64,000 nt of DNA from CAVSKL01 sp963728475 [NCBI: Candidatus Eiseniibacteriota bacterium] (GCA_963728475.1 CAVSKL010000002.1:248001-312000); one strand, 5' to 3'. Counted from the first letter of the stretch, positions 11,404-20,883 are shown. The notes: generated by a model not told the origin, from the sequence alone. Numbers and translations are program-made.

Positions 11404-11912
11404 GCGTGGTCCTAGCCCGCATCGACGAACGCCTCGTTCACGGGCAGATCACGGTGGGATGGATGGAGGCGCTCGGCTACGACCGGATCCTCGTCGCCGA
11501 CGACGATCTCGCCACCGACGACTGGGAGCGCGGGATGGTGGAATCGGCGGCCCCGCCGGGGGTCGCGGTGGAGGTGCTCCCCGTCGCCGCCGCCGCCCGG
11601 CGCCTGCAGGAAGGGGTATCGGGCCGCGCGCTCGTCCTGGTACGCTCTCCCGTTTTCATGCTGGCTCTCTCCCGCGCGGGAGCGCCCCTCGCCGAGGTCA
11701 ACGTGGGGGGGCTCCACTACCGGGAGGGTTCCCGGCGCTATCTCGATTACCTCTATGTGACGCCAAGGGACATCGCGGCGCTCCGGGCCCTTGCCGGGCG
11801 GGGAATCCGGCTGGTCGCCCGGGACCTCCCCGGGCACCCGGGCGTGGAGCTCAACGCCCCTCTGGCGGAGGGTCGCCTTGAATTCGATCAACTTCCTCCT
11901 GGTGGTGCATAA
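11400..11912 (+). CDS. PTS EIIB component, mannose/sorbose family
   Basis: EIIB-Man carries the phosphate that is transferred to the incoming sugar. The 170-residue protein has the active-site motif ARIDERLVHGQITVGW with His14, and NVGGLHYREGSRRYLDYLYV further on. GTG start inside a GTGA overlap with EIIA. Its 3' end overlaps the next gene, a GH57 enzyme, by 35 bases. Confidence 0.92.
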   Translation: MSVVLARIDERLVHGQITVGWMEALGYDRILVADDDLATDDWERGMVESAAPPGVAVEVLPVAAAARRLQEGVSGRALVLVRSPVFMLALSRAGAPLAEVNVGGLHYREGSRRYLDYLYVTPRDIAALRALAGRGIRLVARDLPGHPGVELNAPLAEGRLEFDQLPPGGA

Positions 11913-14019
11913 CCACCAGCCGGTCGGGAACTTCGATTTCGTCATCGAGGACGCCTACCAGACCGCCTACCGGCCGTTCCTGGAGGTGCTCTCCCGCTAT
12001 CCCTCGGTCAAGGTGGGGATCCACAACTCCGGCTGCCTCCTCGACTGGCTCGGCGCCCACCGTCCGGAGTACCTGGACCGCCTCGGCGAGCTGGTCGCCC
12101 GCGGCCAGGTGGAGCCGGTGACCGGCGGCTACTACGAGCCGATCCTTTCCTCCATCCCCGACGCCGACCGCGAGGGGCAGGTGCGCAAGCTCTCCGACTG
12201 GCTCGCCCACCGCTTCGGACGGCGCCCCACCGGGCTCTGGCTCACCGAACGGGTCTGGGAACCCACCATGGTCGGAGCCCTGGCCCGGGCCGGGGTCCGG
12301 TATACCATGGTGGACGACACCCACTTCATCGCCGCGGGCACCGAGCCCGCCCGGTTGTGGGGGCACTACGTGACCGAGGACCAGGGGGTTCCGCTCCAGG
12401 TGTTCCCGATCTCCAAGAAGCTCCGCTACCTGATTCCGTTCCGTCCCCCCGAGGAGGCGGTGGAGTTCCTGCGCGAGCTGGCGGAGGAGGCTCCCGGGCG
12501 CACCGCGCTTCTCGGCGACGACGGCGAGAAGTTCGGGGTGTGGCCCAACACCCACAAGCTGGTCTACGAGGACGGCTGGCTGGAGCGGTTCTTCCAGCTC
12601 GTGGAGGAGAACCAGGACTGGCTCCGGATCCGCTTCCCCTCGGAGGTGACCGCGGCCGAGCCCCCGGTGGGGAAGGTCTACCTCCCCACCGCCTCCTACG
12701 AGGAGATGATGGAGTGGGCGATGCCCCCCGACGCCCAGCGCCGCTTCCACGTCTTCCACGAGCAGGTCCTGGCCGCGGGCGGCGGAAACGCGCAGTTCGT
12801 GCGCGGCGGCTTCTGGAGGAACTTCTTCGCCCGCTATCCCGAGAGCGACCACATCAACAAGCGCATGCTCATGGTCCGCCGGGACGCCGAGAAGCTGGAG
12901 AAGGGCCACCGGGGGACCCGCGACCGGGCCATGGACCTCCTCTGGGCCTCGCAGTGCAACTGCGCCTACTGGCACGGGGTGTTCGGCGGGCTCTACCTGC
13001 CGCACCTCCGCGACGCCCTCTACGACCGGATCCTCGCCGCCGAGGCCCTGGTGGACGAGGCCCGCCACGGCGGCGAGCCCTGGACCGAGCTGGAGCGGGT
13101 GGACTTCGACGCCGACGGCGACCGCGAGGTGTTCCTGCGCAACCCCGACCTCACCCTGGTGTTCTCGCCGGCGGAGGGAGGGGCGCTGCAGGAGCTGAGC
13201 GTGAAGCCGCTGCGGGCGGCCCTCGGGAACGGACTCAGCCGCCGCCCCGAGGCCTACCATGCCCGGGTGACCCAGGCCGGCCGCGAGGACGCCGCCTCCG
13301 CCGGCGACGGAGGCACCAAGAGCATCCACGACCTCGTCCTCTCCAAGGAGGAAGGTCTCGAGCGTTATCTGAACTACGACGCCTACCGGCGGGTCTCGAT
13401 GGTGGACCACTTCTTTCGCTCCGACGCGGTCTTCGAGGAGTTCCGGGCCGGCCGCCACGGTGAACAGGGGGACTTCGTGGGCGCCCCCTACGAGTCCGCC
13501 GCCGCCGAGCAGGACGGCTACCGGGTGGTGAGCTTCCGGCGCACCGGCTCGGTGTGGCGGGACGCGCAGCTCCACCGCTGGAGCGTGGAGAAACGGGTGC
13601 GGCTGGGCTCCCGCGGCGCCGCCTTCGAGGCGGAGTACCTGCTCGAGAACGCGGGGGAGCTGGCCGGAGACCTCTGGTTCGGGGTGGAGTGGAACTTCTC
13701 CATGCTCGCCCCCGATTCCCCCGGTCACCGCTATCGCATCGACGGGGTACCGGACGCCGAGTCGGCCTTCAACTCCTCCGGCGAAACCCCCGAGGTCTCG
13801 CGGGTCGCCCTCTTCGACCGCCATCGCGGCTTCGAGGTGCGGCTGGACCTATCCGAGCCCGCGCTCCTCTGGCGGGTTCCGGTGGAGACGGTCTCCCTCT
13901 CCGAATCCGGCTTCGAGCGGATCTACCAGTCGTCCTCGGTGGTGCCGAGCTGGCGGGTGAGTCTGGCGCCGCGCGAGCGGAAGAGCCTGACCTTCCGGCT
14001 CGAGGTGGTCCGGCTTTGA
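11878..14019 (+). CDS. GH57 family 4-alpha-glucanotransferase/alpha-amylase
   Basis: GH57 enzymes of this type cleave and transfer alpha-1,4-glucan chains. With TTG at 11878, five bases after GGAGGG, the protein is 713 residues and begins INFLLVVHNHQPVGNFDF, the usual GH57 start. The nucleophile is Glu124 in WLTERVWEP and the acid/base aspartate is about 214 in LLGDDGEKFGVWP, matching positions 123 and 214 of the Thermococcus litoralis enzyme. The C-terminal half resembles the DUF1926 beta domain. No signal peptide, so it should act on cytoplasmic glucans. It sits between EIIB and EIIC, overlapping both. Confidence 0.9.
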   Translation: MNSINFLLVVHNHQPVGNFDFVIEDAYQTAYRPFLEVLSRYPSVKVGIHNSGCLLDWLGAHRPEYLDRLGELVARGQVEPVTGGYYEPILSSIPDADREGQVRKLSDWLAHRFGRRPTGLWLTERVWEPTMVGALARAGVRYTMVDDTHFIAAGTEPARLWGHYVTEDQGVPLQVFPISKKLRYLIPFRPPEEAVEFLRELAEEAPGRTALLGDDGEKFGVWPNTHKLVYEDGWLERFFQLVEENQDWLRIRFPSEVTAAEPPVGKVYLPTASYEEMMEWAMPPDAQRRFHVFHEQVLAAGGGNAQFVRGGFWRNFFARYPESDHINKRMLMVRRDAEKLEKGHRGTRDRAMDLLWASQCNCAYWHGVFGGLYLPHLRDALYDRILAAEALVDEARHGGEPWTELERVDFDADGDREVFLRNPDLTLVFSPAEGGALQELSVKPLRAALGNGLSRRPEAYHARVTQAGREDAASAGDGGTKSIHDLVLSKEEGLERYLNYDAYRRVSMVDHFFRSDAVFEEFRAGRHGEQGDFVGAPYESAAAEQDGYRVVSFRRTGSVWRDAQLHRWSVEKRVRLGSRGAAFEAEYLLENAGELAGDLWFGVEWNFSMLAPDSPGHRYRIDGVPDAESAFNSSGETPEVSRVALFDRHRGFEVRLDLSEPALLWRVPVETVSLSESGFERIYQSSSVVPSWRVSLAPRERKSLTFRLEVVRL

Positions 14020-14729
14020 ACCCCGGTGCGCTCCGCGAACTCACCGCGCTCCTGTTCTTGGGCGCCTGGACCGGCGCCGACACCACCGCGTTCCTCCAGA
14101 TCATGGTGTCGCAACCGGTGGTGGCGGGATGGATGGGGGGGATGGCGATGGGGCAGCCGGGGGCGGGCCTGGCGGTAGGGGTCATGCTCCAGGCGGTGTG
14201 GGCGCGGGCCTTCGCCATGGGGGGGGCGTCTTTCCCGGTCACCGGGCCGGCGGCGGTGGTGGGGGGGGCGGTGGCGGGGGCGGCCTGCCGCCTGGGGGGA
14301 GACGGGTGGGGGGCGCTCCGGGTGCCTCATGCCGCGCCCCTGGCGGCCGCGCTGGCGGCCTCGTTCCTGGTGGCCGAGGCCGGCCGGGAGGCGGTGTTGC
14401 GGCTTCGCCGGCGGCGCCACGGCCTGGTGGCGCGGGCGGTGGAGGCGGCCCGGGCCGGCGATCCCGGCGGCGTGGTCCGGGCGAACCTCGCCGGGCTCGG
14501 CCAGAGCGCCCTTCTGGGCGCCGGCCTCACCGCGCTCGGGACCGCGGTGGGGATGGCAGCGCTGTTGGCGGTGGGCAGCCTTCCGCCTCTGGACGGCCGC
14601 TGGCTGGGGGCGGCGGTGACCGGAACCGGGCTCGGCTACTCGGCCTCGGCGGTGATGCGCGGGCCCCGGGGATGGTTCTGGGCCGCGACCGCGGTGGGCG
14701 CGGTCCTGATCGGCTGGGCGGCGGCGTGA
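14016..14729 (+). CDS. PTS EIIC component, mannose/sorbose family
   Basis: A 237-residue, very hydrophobic protein in the position of EIIC. It starts with TTG in a TTGA overlap with the GH57 gene. Several membrane segments are visible, and GADTTAFLQIMVSQPVVAGW near the N-terminus resembles the EIIC-Sor start. Family assignment leans on the context of EIIA, EIIB and EIID; the sequence is more divergent than its partners. Coupled to EIID by a GTGA overlap. Confidence 0.75.
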   Translation: MNPGALRELTALLFLGAWTGADTTAFLQIMVSQPVVAGWMGGMAMGQPGAGLAVGVMLQAVWARAFAMGGASFPVTGPAAVVGGAVAGAACRLGGDGWGALRVPHAAPLAAALAASFLVAEAGREAVLRLRRRRHGLVARAVEAARAGDPGGVVRANLAGLGQSALLGAGLTALGTAVGMAALLAVGSLPPLDGRWLGAAVTGTGLGYSASAVMRGPRGWFWAATAVGAVLIGWAAA

Positions 14730-15589
14730 CCGCGACCCTCAGCCGGGGCGAACTCGTCCGGATCGCGCTGGGGAGCCTGGTGCTCCAGGCCGCGTTCAAC
14801 CCCGAGCGCCGGCAGGCGCTGGGGGTGGCGGCGGCGCTGGCCCCGGCGGCCCGGCTCTGGCCCGAGGGCGCGCCCCGGCGGGCGTTCCTGGAGCGCCACC
14901 TGGAGAATTTCAACACCAACCCGGCCATGGCCGGGCCGGTCCTGGGGGCGGTGGCGCGCCTCGAGGAGCGGGCGGCGGTGGGGGACGGCCGGGCGCCGGC
15001 CCGGGTGCCGAGGTTCAAGCGCGCGGTGGAGGCCCCCTTCGCCGGAGCCGGGGACGCCCTCCTCTGGAGCGGGGCCCGGCCCGGGGCGGGCCACTGGGGG
15101 AGCGCGGCGGCGGTGGCCGCCGGCGCCTGGGGGCCGGCCCTCTTCCTGGTCCTCTACAACGCCGTCCACCTGGGCCTGCGGGTGGGGGGGGTGTTCTGGG
15201 GGTACGGGCGCGGCGAGGATGCCCACCTCCTGCTGCGCTCGCCGAGGCTCCGCCGGGCCCTGGCCGTCATGCCCTGGTTCGTGGCATCGGGGAGCGTGGT
15301 GCTGGCCGGACTCGCCCTGGGCGCCCGGTCGGGGAGCGCGCCGAGGGCCCTGGTGGGGGCGGGCGCCCTGCTCGCGGGGTTCGCGGCGGGCCGGGCGGGC
15401 TTCACGCGTGGAACGATGCTGGCCGTGGGCGCTATGATCCTCGGTTTGACGGCCGCGTTGGTCTTCTCGCCGGGGGGGGATGACCCCCGCCGAACGCGCG
15501 AACCGGACCGGAAACGACGAGTTCACCGAATCACCGGAGCACACACCCTGACCCGGGAAGAGCGGAGACCATGGCGACCCGAGACCTGA
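14726..15589 (+). CDS. PTS EIID component, mannose family
   Basis: EIID forms the sugar channel with EIIC. The 287-residue protein has the typical FNTNPAMAGPVLGAV motif near residue 65, then ALLWSGARPGAGHWGSAAAV and YNAVHLGLRVGGVFWGYGRG, matching EIID of the mannose family, with hydrophobic segments towards the end. The last 40 residues are basic and overlap the start of HPr by 19 bases. GTG start. Confidence 0.88.
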   Translation: MTATLSRGELVRIALGSLVLQAAFNPERRQALGVAAALAPAARLWPEGAPRRAFLERHLENFNTNPAMAGPVLGAVARLEERAAVGDGRAPARVPRFKRAVEAPFAGAGDALLWSGARPGAGHWGSAAAVAAGAWGPALFLVLYNAVHLGLRVGGVFWGYGRGEDAHLLLRSPRLRRALAVMPWFVASGSVVLAGLALGARSGSAPRALVGAGALLAGFAAGRAGFTRGTMLAVGAMILGLTAALVFSPGGDDPRRTREPDRKRRVHRITGAHTLTREERRPWRPET

Positions 15590-15840
15590 CCATCGTGAAC
15601 GAGAAGGGCATGCACGCCCGCGCCGCCGCCGAGTTCACCCGGCTGGCCGCCAGGTACAAGTGCGGCGTGTTCGTCTCGCGGGACGGGATCGAGGTGAACG
15701 GCAAGAGCATCATGGGGGTGCTCATGCTCGCCGCCTATTGCGGCAGCACGATTCGGGTGAGGGCGGAGGGGGACGACGCCGAAACCGCGCTCGACGCCCT
15801 CGAATCCCTGGTGGAGAACCGGTTTGGCGAAGAAGCCTGA
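15571..15840 (+). CDS. ptsH: Phosphocarrier protein HPr
   Basis: HPr shuttles phosphate from EI to EIIA. The 89-residue protein has the active His15 in NEKGMHARAA and the regulatory Ser46 in VNGKSIMGVL, both intact, so it can be used by EI and by the HprK encoded upstream. GCGGAGACC precedes the ATG. The gene overlaps EIID (19 bases) and EI (17 bases). Confidence 0.97.
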   Translation: MATRDLTIVNEKGMHARAAAEFTRLAARYKCGVFVSRDGIEVNGKSIMGVLMLAAYCGSTIRVRAEGDDAETALDALESLVENRFGEEA

Positions 15841-17662
15841 GAAACTATCGAAGTCGCGCGTCCTCTACGGGGTCTCCGCCTCCCCCGGCATCGCGGTGGG
15901 ACCGGCGGTGGCGCTCGAAGATCCGAGGGCCGGGGTGGAGGAGCGCGCCCTGGCCGCGGCCGAGGTCGAGGCGGAGGTGGAGCGCTTCCAGCGGGCCCTG
16001 GCCGCCTCGCGCGAGGAGCTGGCGGCGGTGCGCACGGCCACCGAGGCCGACCTGGGCGAATCCCAGGCCCGGGTCTTCGACGTCCAGATCGAGGTTCTGA
16101 ACGACCCCCTGGCGGTGGGCCGCACCGTGGACGCCATCCGGGCCGAGCGCCGGAATGCCGGCTTCCTCTTCCGCCGCCACATCGACGAGATCGCCGATCG
16201 CTTGCGCGACCTGTCCGACGACTACTTCAGCGAGCGCTCGGTGGACCTGCTCGACGTGAAGCGGCGGGTGCTCCGCCACCTCGCCGGCAACGTCGACCGC
16301 CGCCGGTCGCGACCGGTGGGGGGGGTGCTGGTGGGGCGCGAGATCGCCCCCTCCGACGCGGTGGTCCTGGATCCGGCCCGGATCCACGGATTCGCCACCG
16401 AGCAGGGCGGGGCCACCAGCCACGCCTCCATCATGGCCCGCGCCCGCGGCATCCCTGCGGTGGTGGGGGTGAAGGGGCTCGGGGCCTCGGTCCGGGAGGG
16501 GGACGTGGTGGCGGTGGACGGTTTCCTGGGAAAGGTCCTGGTGAACCCGGGAACCGCGGTCCGCGAACGCCTGGAAGAGCGGCGCCGCGCCTTCGCCAAG
16601 CTCCAGCGGCAGCACGCCCGCCTCGTCGCGCTTCCCGCCGAGACCCTGGACGGGCACCGGGTGAAGCTCTCGGCCAACATGGAGATGCCCGCGGAGATCG
16701 ACTTCATCCGCGAGCGGGGGGCCGAGGGGATCGGGCTCTTCCGCACCGAGTTCTTCTTCATGTACAAGCACCGCGCTCCCACCGAGGAGGAGCAGTACGA
16801 GATCTATCGCGAGGCCCTGGAGGGGACCGCCCCCCACGGCGCGGTGATCCGGGCCCTGGACGTGGGGGGCGACAAGATCGCCTCCTACATGAACGTGATC
16901 CGGGAACGGAACCCGTTCCTGGGGATGCGGGGGATCCGCTACCTGGTCGCCCACCCCGACGTCTTCCGCACCCAGCTCCGGGCGATCCTGCGGGCCGGGG
17001 TCCACGGCCATGCCCAGATCCTCTTCCCCATGGTGAGTTCGGTGGGGGAATTCCGGTACGCCAAGAAGCTGGTGCGGGGGGCGATGGCGTCGCTCCGCCG
17101 GCGGAAGGCCGCCTTCGACGAGTCCCCCGAGCTGGGGGTGATGGTGGAGGTCCCCTCGGCGGTGATGATGGCCGACGAGCTGGCCCGCGAGGCCGACTTC
17201 CTCTCGGTGGGCTCCAACGACCTCATCCAGTACCTGCTGGCCATCGACCGGGACAACGAGGCGCTCCTCGAACTCTACCAGCCCAACCATCCCGCCATGC
17301 TCCGCGCGCTCAAGCTCACCGTGGACGCCGCCCACCGCCACGGGCGCTGGGTGTCGATCTGCGGCGAGATGGCCGGGGATCCGCAGTCGGTGCCGCTATT
17401 GATCGGGCTCGGATTCGACCGGTTGAGCGTGAGCCCCTACCTGATTCCCGAGGTCAAGCAGACCGTCCGTTCCCTCCGCTACGAGGACTGCCGCCGGCTC
17501 GCCGGGGACGCCCTCGCCTGCCGGGGCCCCCGCGAGGTGACCGCGCTCATCGAGGAGCGCCTGGGGTCCGGGTTCTCGGACCTGCTGGTGCTGATCCGGG
17601 AGGCCGACGGGAAGCCCCCCGCCGGAGCGGCCTCCGGGCGCGCCCGGAGGACCAAGCCGTGA
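15824..17662 (+). CDS. ptsI: PTS enzyme I (phosphoenolpyruvate-protein phosphotransferase)
   Basis: Enzyme I takes phosphate from PEP and gives it to HPr. The 612-residue protein has the phosphohistidine at His200 in GGATSHASIMARARGIPAVVG. The PEP-binding barrel shows GIGLFRTEFFFM, RALDVGGDK, NPFLGMRGIRYL and SVGSNDLIQYLLAIDR, and the catalytic cysteine lies in VSICGEMAGDP. The start is probably TTG at 15824, translationally coupled to ptsH. A complete, apparently active enzyme. Confidence 0.96.
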   Translation: MAKKPEKLSKSRVLYGVSASPGIAVGPAVALEDPRAGVEERALAAAEVEAEVERFQRALAASREELAAVRTATEADLGESQARVFDVQIEVLNDPLAVGRTVDAIRAERRNAGFLFRRHIDEIADRLRDLSDDYFSERSVDLLDVKRRVLRHLAGNVDRRRSRPVGGVLVGREIAPSDAVVLDPARIHGFATEQGGATSHASIMARARGIPAVVGVKGLGASVREGDVVAVDGFLGKVLVNPGTAVRERLEERRRAFAKLQRQHARLVALPAETLDGHRVKLSANMEMPAEIDFIRERGAEGIGLFRTEFFFMYKHRAPTEEEQYEIYREALEGTAPHGAVIRALDVGGDKIASYMNVIRERNPFLGMRGIRYLVAHPDVFRTQLRAILRAGVHGHAQILFPMVSSVGEFRYAKKLVRGAMASLRRRKAAFDESPELGVMVEVPSAVMMADELAREADFLSVGSNDLIQYLLAIDRDNEALLELYQPNHPAMLRALKLTVDAAHRHGRWVSICGEMAGDPQSVPLLIGLGFDRLSVSPYLIPEVKQTVRSLRYEDCRRLAGDALACRGPREVTALIEERLGSGFSDLLVLIREADGKPPAGAASGRARRTKP

Positions 17663-18654
17663 GCCTCCCCTTCCCGGAGCAGATGCGGAGCCTCCCCGAG
17701 CAGTTCACCGCGCCCCCCCGCGCCGAGGGGGGGGGCCTGGCGGGAACCGGACGGCTCTGGATCGCGGGCCTGGGCGGTTCGGCCATGGCCGGCGAGTTCC
17801 TGGCCCTGGGCCTCGGGAACCGGTGCGAGACCCGGGTGGTGCGCGAGGACGCCCTCCCCGCCGCCGCCGGTCCCGGAGACCGGCTCCTGTGCCTCTCCTA
17901 CTCCGGCCGCACCGTCGAGACCCTGGCGGTGTGGGACGACGCCGCCGAGCGGGGGATCGCCCGTGCCGCGGTGGCCGGGGGGGGGCCGCTCCTGGAGCGG
18001 GCGCGCGCCGAGGGCGCTCCCGCGGCCGCGGTCCCTTCGGGGTTCGCCCCGCGCTCGGCGCTCGGCCACCTCCTTCGCGCCGCCGCCCTCCTGGTCCCCG
18101 GGGCCGACCTTCCCTGGGGGGAGGCCGCGAAGCATCTGGACCGGATCCGCGCCCGCTGGGGCGGCCCCGGGGGCGCGGCGGAGCCCCTGTCCGAGGCCCT
18201 GGCCGGCCGCCTCCCCGCGCTTCTGGTCTCCGGAGCGGGGCCCGCCGCCGCCGCCCGCCGGTGGGCCGCGGACCTGTCGGAGAACGCCAAGGCGCCGTCG
18301 GTGGTGTGGGAACTGCCCGAGGCCGCGCACAACGCGGTCATGACCCTGGCGCGGGAGGCGGGGAAGCCGGTGCCGCTCCGGTTGGTGGCCCTGGGGGAGC
18401 CCCGGGGGGGCGCGGCCCGCGTCCGCTGGGACGCCACCCTGGCCGTGCTCGCCGACCACGGCGCCGCCTCCCTCGCCGTCCGCGAATCGCATCCCGATCC
18501 CTGGGTGGAGGCGCTGGGCCTGGCCTACGCCGGGGACTGGACCAGTCTTCGCCTGGCCGAGCGGGTCCATGCCGACCCCGCCAGCCTGTCTTTGATGGAC
18601 GATCTCAAGCGGCGCCTGGCAGCGGGCGCCGGAGGGGAGACGCCGACTCCATGA
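17659..18654 (+). CDS. Bifunctional phosphoglucose/phosphomannose isomerase
   Basis: Enzymes of this SIS family interconvert glucose-6-P or mannose-6-P with fructose-6-P. The 331-residue protein has WIAGLGGSAMAGE (33-45) and CLSYSGRTVET (78-88) for phosphate binding. Glu208 in SENAKAP and His224 in EAAHNA are 16 residues apart, exactly as Glu203 and His219 of the Pyrobaculum enzyme. The motif usually written HNE is HNA here. GTG start, overlapping ptsI by four bases, so it can act directly on sugar phosphates made by the PTS. Confidence 0.88.
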   Translation: MSLPFPEQMRSLPEQFTAPPRAEGGGLAGTGRLWIAGLGGSAMAGEFLALGLGNRCETRVVREDALPAAAGPGDRLLCLSYSGRTVETLAVWDDAAERGIARAAVAGGGPLLERARAEGAPAAAVPSGFAPRSALGHLLRAAALLVPGADLPWGEAAKHLDRIRARWGGPGGAAEPLSEALAGRLPALLVSGAGPAAAARRWAADLSENAKAPSVVWELPEAAHNAVMTLAREAGKPVPLRLVALGEPRGGAARVRWDATLAVLADHGAASLAVRESHPDPWVEALGLAYAGDWTSLRLAERVHADPASLSLMDDLKRRLAAGAGGETPTP

Positions 18655-19640
18655 ACAAGCCGATCGCGGTGATCCCGGTGGCCGGGGTGGGAAGCCGCCT
18701 CCGTCCGCATACCCACACCGTTCCCAAGGCGCTCATCAATGTGGCCGGCAAGGCCATGGTCGCCCACATCCTGGACGAGCTGATCGCGCTGGGAGTCGAG
18801 GAATACGTGCTGGTGGTGGGATACATGGGGGAGCGGGTCCGCGAGTACGTGGACGCCCACTACCCGGGGCTGAAGGTGACCTACGTGCCCCAGCCCGAGC
18901 GCAAGGGCCTCGGCCACGCCATCCACCTCACCCGGGAAGCGGTGGGCGACCGCAACGCCTTGATCGTGCTCGGCGACACCATCTTCCGGGTGGACTTCAA
19001 GGGGGTGCTGGACAAGCCGGTGAGCCAGATCGGGGTCAAGGAGGTGGAAGACCCGCGGCGGTTCGGCATCGTGGAGATGGACGGGGATCTGGTCCGGCGC
19101 TTCGTGGAGAAGCCGGACCGGCCCACCAGCCGGCTCGCCATCGTCGGCATCTACTACGTGACCGAGACCGCTTCCCTCTTCCGTGCCCTCGACACCATGA
19201 TCCGCGAGGGGCGCACCACCCGCGGCGAGTACCAGCTCACCGACGCGCTCCAGACCATGCTCGAGGAGAAGATCCCCATGGAGGTGTTCGGGGTGGAGGG
19301 CTGGTACGACTGCGGGAAGCCGGAGACCCTGCTCGCCACCAATCGGGACCTGCTCGACATGAGCCCGGACGGGGCGCCCGATCTGGAGGGGTCGGTGGTG
19401 GTGCCGCCGGTGGCGGTGGACCCCCGGGCGGTGGTCCGGCGCAGCGTGATCGGCCCCTACGCCACCATCGCCGCCGGCGCGGTGGTGGAGGAGTCGGTGG
19501 TCAAGAACTCCATCATCAACGAGGGGGCGCGGGTCGAGCACATGCTCCTGGACTCGTCCCTGGTGGGCGAGGACGCGGTGGTGCAGGGCGCGTTCCGCCG
19601 GCTCAACGTGGGGGACTCGAGCGAGGTCCGCCTGGTCTGA
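18651..19640 (+). CDS. Sugar-phosphate nucleotidyltransferase (RfbA/GalU-like)
   Basis: It should make an NDP-sugar from a sugar-1-phosphate and NTP. The 329-residue protein has the signature GVGSRLRPHTHTVPKALI near the N-terminus, VLGDTIF for metal binding, VEKPDRPTSRLAIVGIYYV and GWYDCGKPETLLATN, then a short left-handed beta-helix-like tail. This pattern fits glucose-1-P thymidylyltransferase relatives; the exact base and sugar are uncertain. GGAGGGGA precedes the ATG, which overlaps the isomerase stop. Last gene of the 5.7-19.6 kb operon. Confidence 0.85.
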   Translation: MNKPIAVIPVAGVGSRLRPHTHTVPKALINVAGKAMVAHILDELIALGVEEYVLVVGYMGERVREYVDAHYPGLKVTYVPQPERKGLGHAIHLTREAVGDRNALIVLGDTIFRVDFKGVLDKPVSQIGVKEVEDPRRFGIVEMDGDLVRRFVEKPDRPTSRLAIVGIYYVTETASLFRALDTMIREGRTTRGEYQLTDALQTMLEEKIPMEVFGVEGWYDCGKPETLLATNRDLLDMSPDGAPDLEGSVVVPPVAVDPRAVVRRSVIGPYATIAAGAVVEESVVKNSIINEGARVEHMLLDSSLVGEDAVVQGAFRRLNVGDSSEVRLV

Positions 19641-19656
19641 CCCCCGGCGCCGGCGC

Positions 19657-19685
19657 TTGTTCGCGGGCCCTCCAGCTGATACACT
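19657..19685 (+). promoter_or_regulatory. Sigma70-type promoter of metK
   Basis: TTGTTC (19657-19662), 17 bases, TACACT (19680-19685). The leader before the metK ATG is about 40 bases, too short for a SAM riboswitch. Confidence 0.6.
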
Positions 19686-19731
19686 TCGCGCGCTCTAATC
19701 GACCAACCCATACGCGCAAGGAGCCCACACC

Positions 19732-20883
19732 ATGGAGGCACGCCACCTCTTCACGTCGGAATCGGTGACCGAAGGCCACCCGGACAAGATCTCCGACCAG
19801 ATCTCGGACAGCATCCTCGACGCCATCATCACCGAGGACAAGAATTGCCGGGTGGCCTGCGAGACGTTGGTCACCACCGGCCTCGCCTTCATCTCCGCCG
19901 AGATCACCACCGACGCCTACGTGGAGATCCCGGACATCGTGCGCCGTACCATCAAGAAGATCGGTTACGACGACGCCTCCTACGGGTTCGACTACGAGAC
20001 CTGCGCGGTCATGACCTCCATCGACCACCAGTCCGCGGACATCGCCATGGGCGTCGATCCCGGCGGCGCCGGCGACCAGGGCCTCATGTTCGGGTTCGCC
20101 TCCAACGAAACCCCCGAGCTGATGCCGCTCCCCATCACCCTCGCCCACAAGATCTGCCGGCGGTTGGCCGACCTGCGCCGGGACCGGACGCTCGACTTCC
20201 TGCGCCCCGACGGCAAGAGCCAGGTCACGGTCGAGTACGAGGGGCTCCGCCCGGTCCGGATCGACACCGTGGTCGTCTCCACCCAGCATCGGGACATGGA
20301 CGACGCCGGCATGAAGAAGATGCGCGCGATGATCCGGGAGCAGGTGATCGATCCCCTCCTCCCTTCCGAGCTGGTCGACGCCGGGACCCCGGTCAAGTAC
20401 CACATCAACCCCACCGGCCGCTTCGTGTACGGCGGGCCCAAGGCCGACACCGGCCTCACCGGGCGCAAGATCATCGTGGACACCTACGGTGGGGTGGGAA
20501 GCCACGGCGGCGGCGCCTTCAGCGGCAAGGACCCCTCCAAGGTGGACCGTTCCGCATCCTACGCCGCCCGCTGGGTGGCCAAGCACCTGGTGGCGGCGGG
20601 CCTGGCCGACCGGGCCGAGGTCCAGCTCGCCTACGCCATCGGTGTGGCGGACCCGGTCTCGGTCATGGTAAATACGTTCGGGACGGGCAAGATCGCCGAC
20701 GACAAGTTCACCCGGATCGTGCGCGAGGTCTTCGACCTCACTCCCAAGGGGATCATCGAGGCGCTGGACCTCCGGCGGCCCGTGTTCGCCCGGACCGCGG
20801 CCTACGGCCACTTCGGCCGCGAGGAAGAGGGCTTCACCTGGGAGAAGCTCGACCGGATCGAGGCGATCAAGAAGCTCGCCTAG
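19732..20883 (+). CDS. metK: S-adenosylmethionine synthetase
   Basis: MetK makes SAM from methionine and ATP. The 383-residue protein has the N-terminal [20 protein letters not shown], the ATP motif [12 protein letters not shown], and the phosphate-binding [29 protein letters not shown] precedes the ATG. Transcribed from its own promoter; ftsK follows after 122 bases. Confidence 0.98.
   Translation: MEARHLFTSESVTEGHPDKISDQISDSILDAIITEDKNCRVACETLVTTGLAFISAEITTDAYVEIPDIVRRTIKKIGYDDASYGFDYETCAVMTSIDHQSADIAMGVDPGGAGDQGLMFGFASNETPELMPLPITLAHKICRRLADLRRDRTLDFLRPDGKSQVTVEYEGLRPVRIDTVVVSTQHRDMDDAGMKKMRAMIREQVIDPLLPSELVDAGTPVKYHINPTGRFVYGGPKADTGLTGRKIIVDTYGGVGSHGGGAFSGKDPSKVDRSASYAARWVAKHLVAAGLADRAEVQLAYAIGVADPVSVMVNTFGTGKIADDKFTRIVREVFDLTPKGIIEALDLRRPVFARTAAYGHFGREEEGFTWEKLDRIEAIKKLA

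Noticed and set aside
19641-19731. SAM riboswitch upstream of metK
   Set aside because: The predicted promoter leaves only about 40 bases of leader, too short for known SAM riboswitches, and no conserved core was seen.
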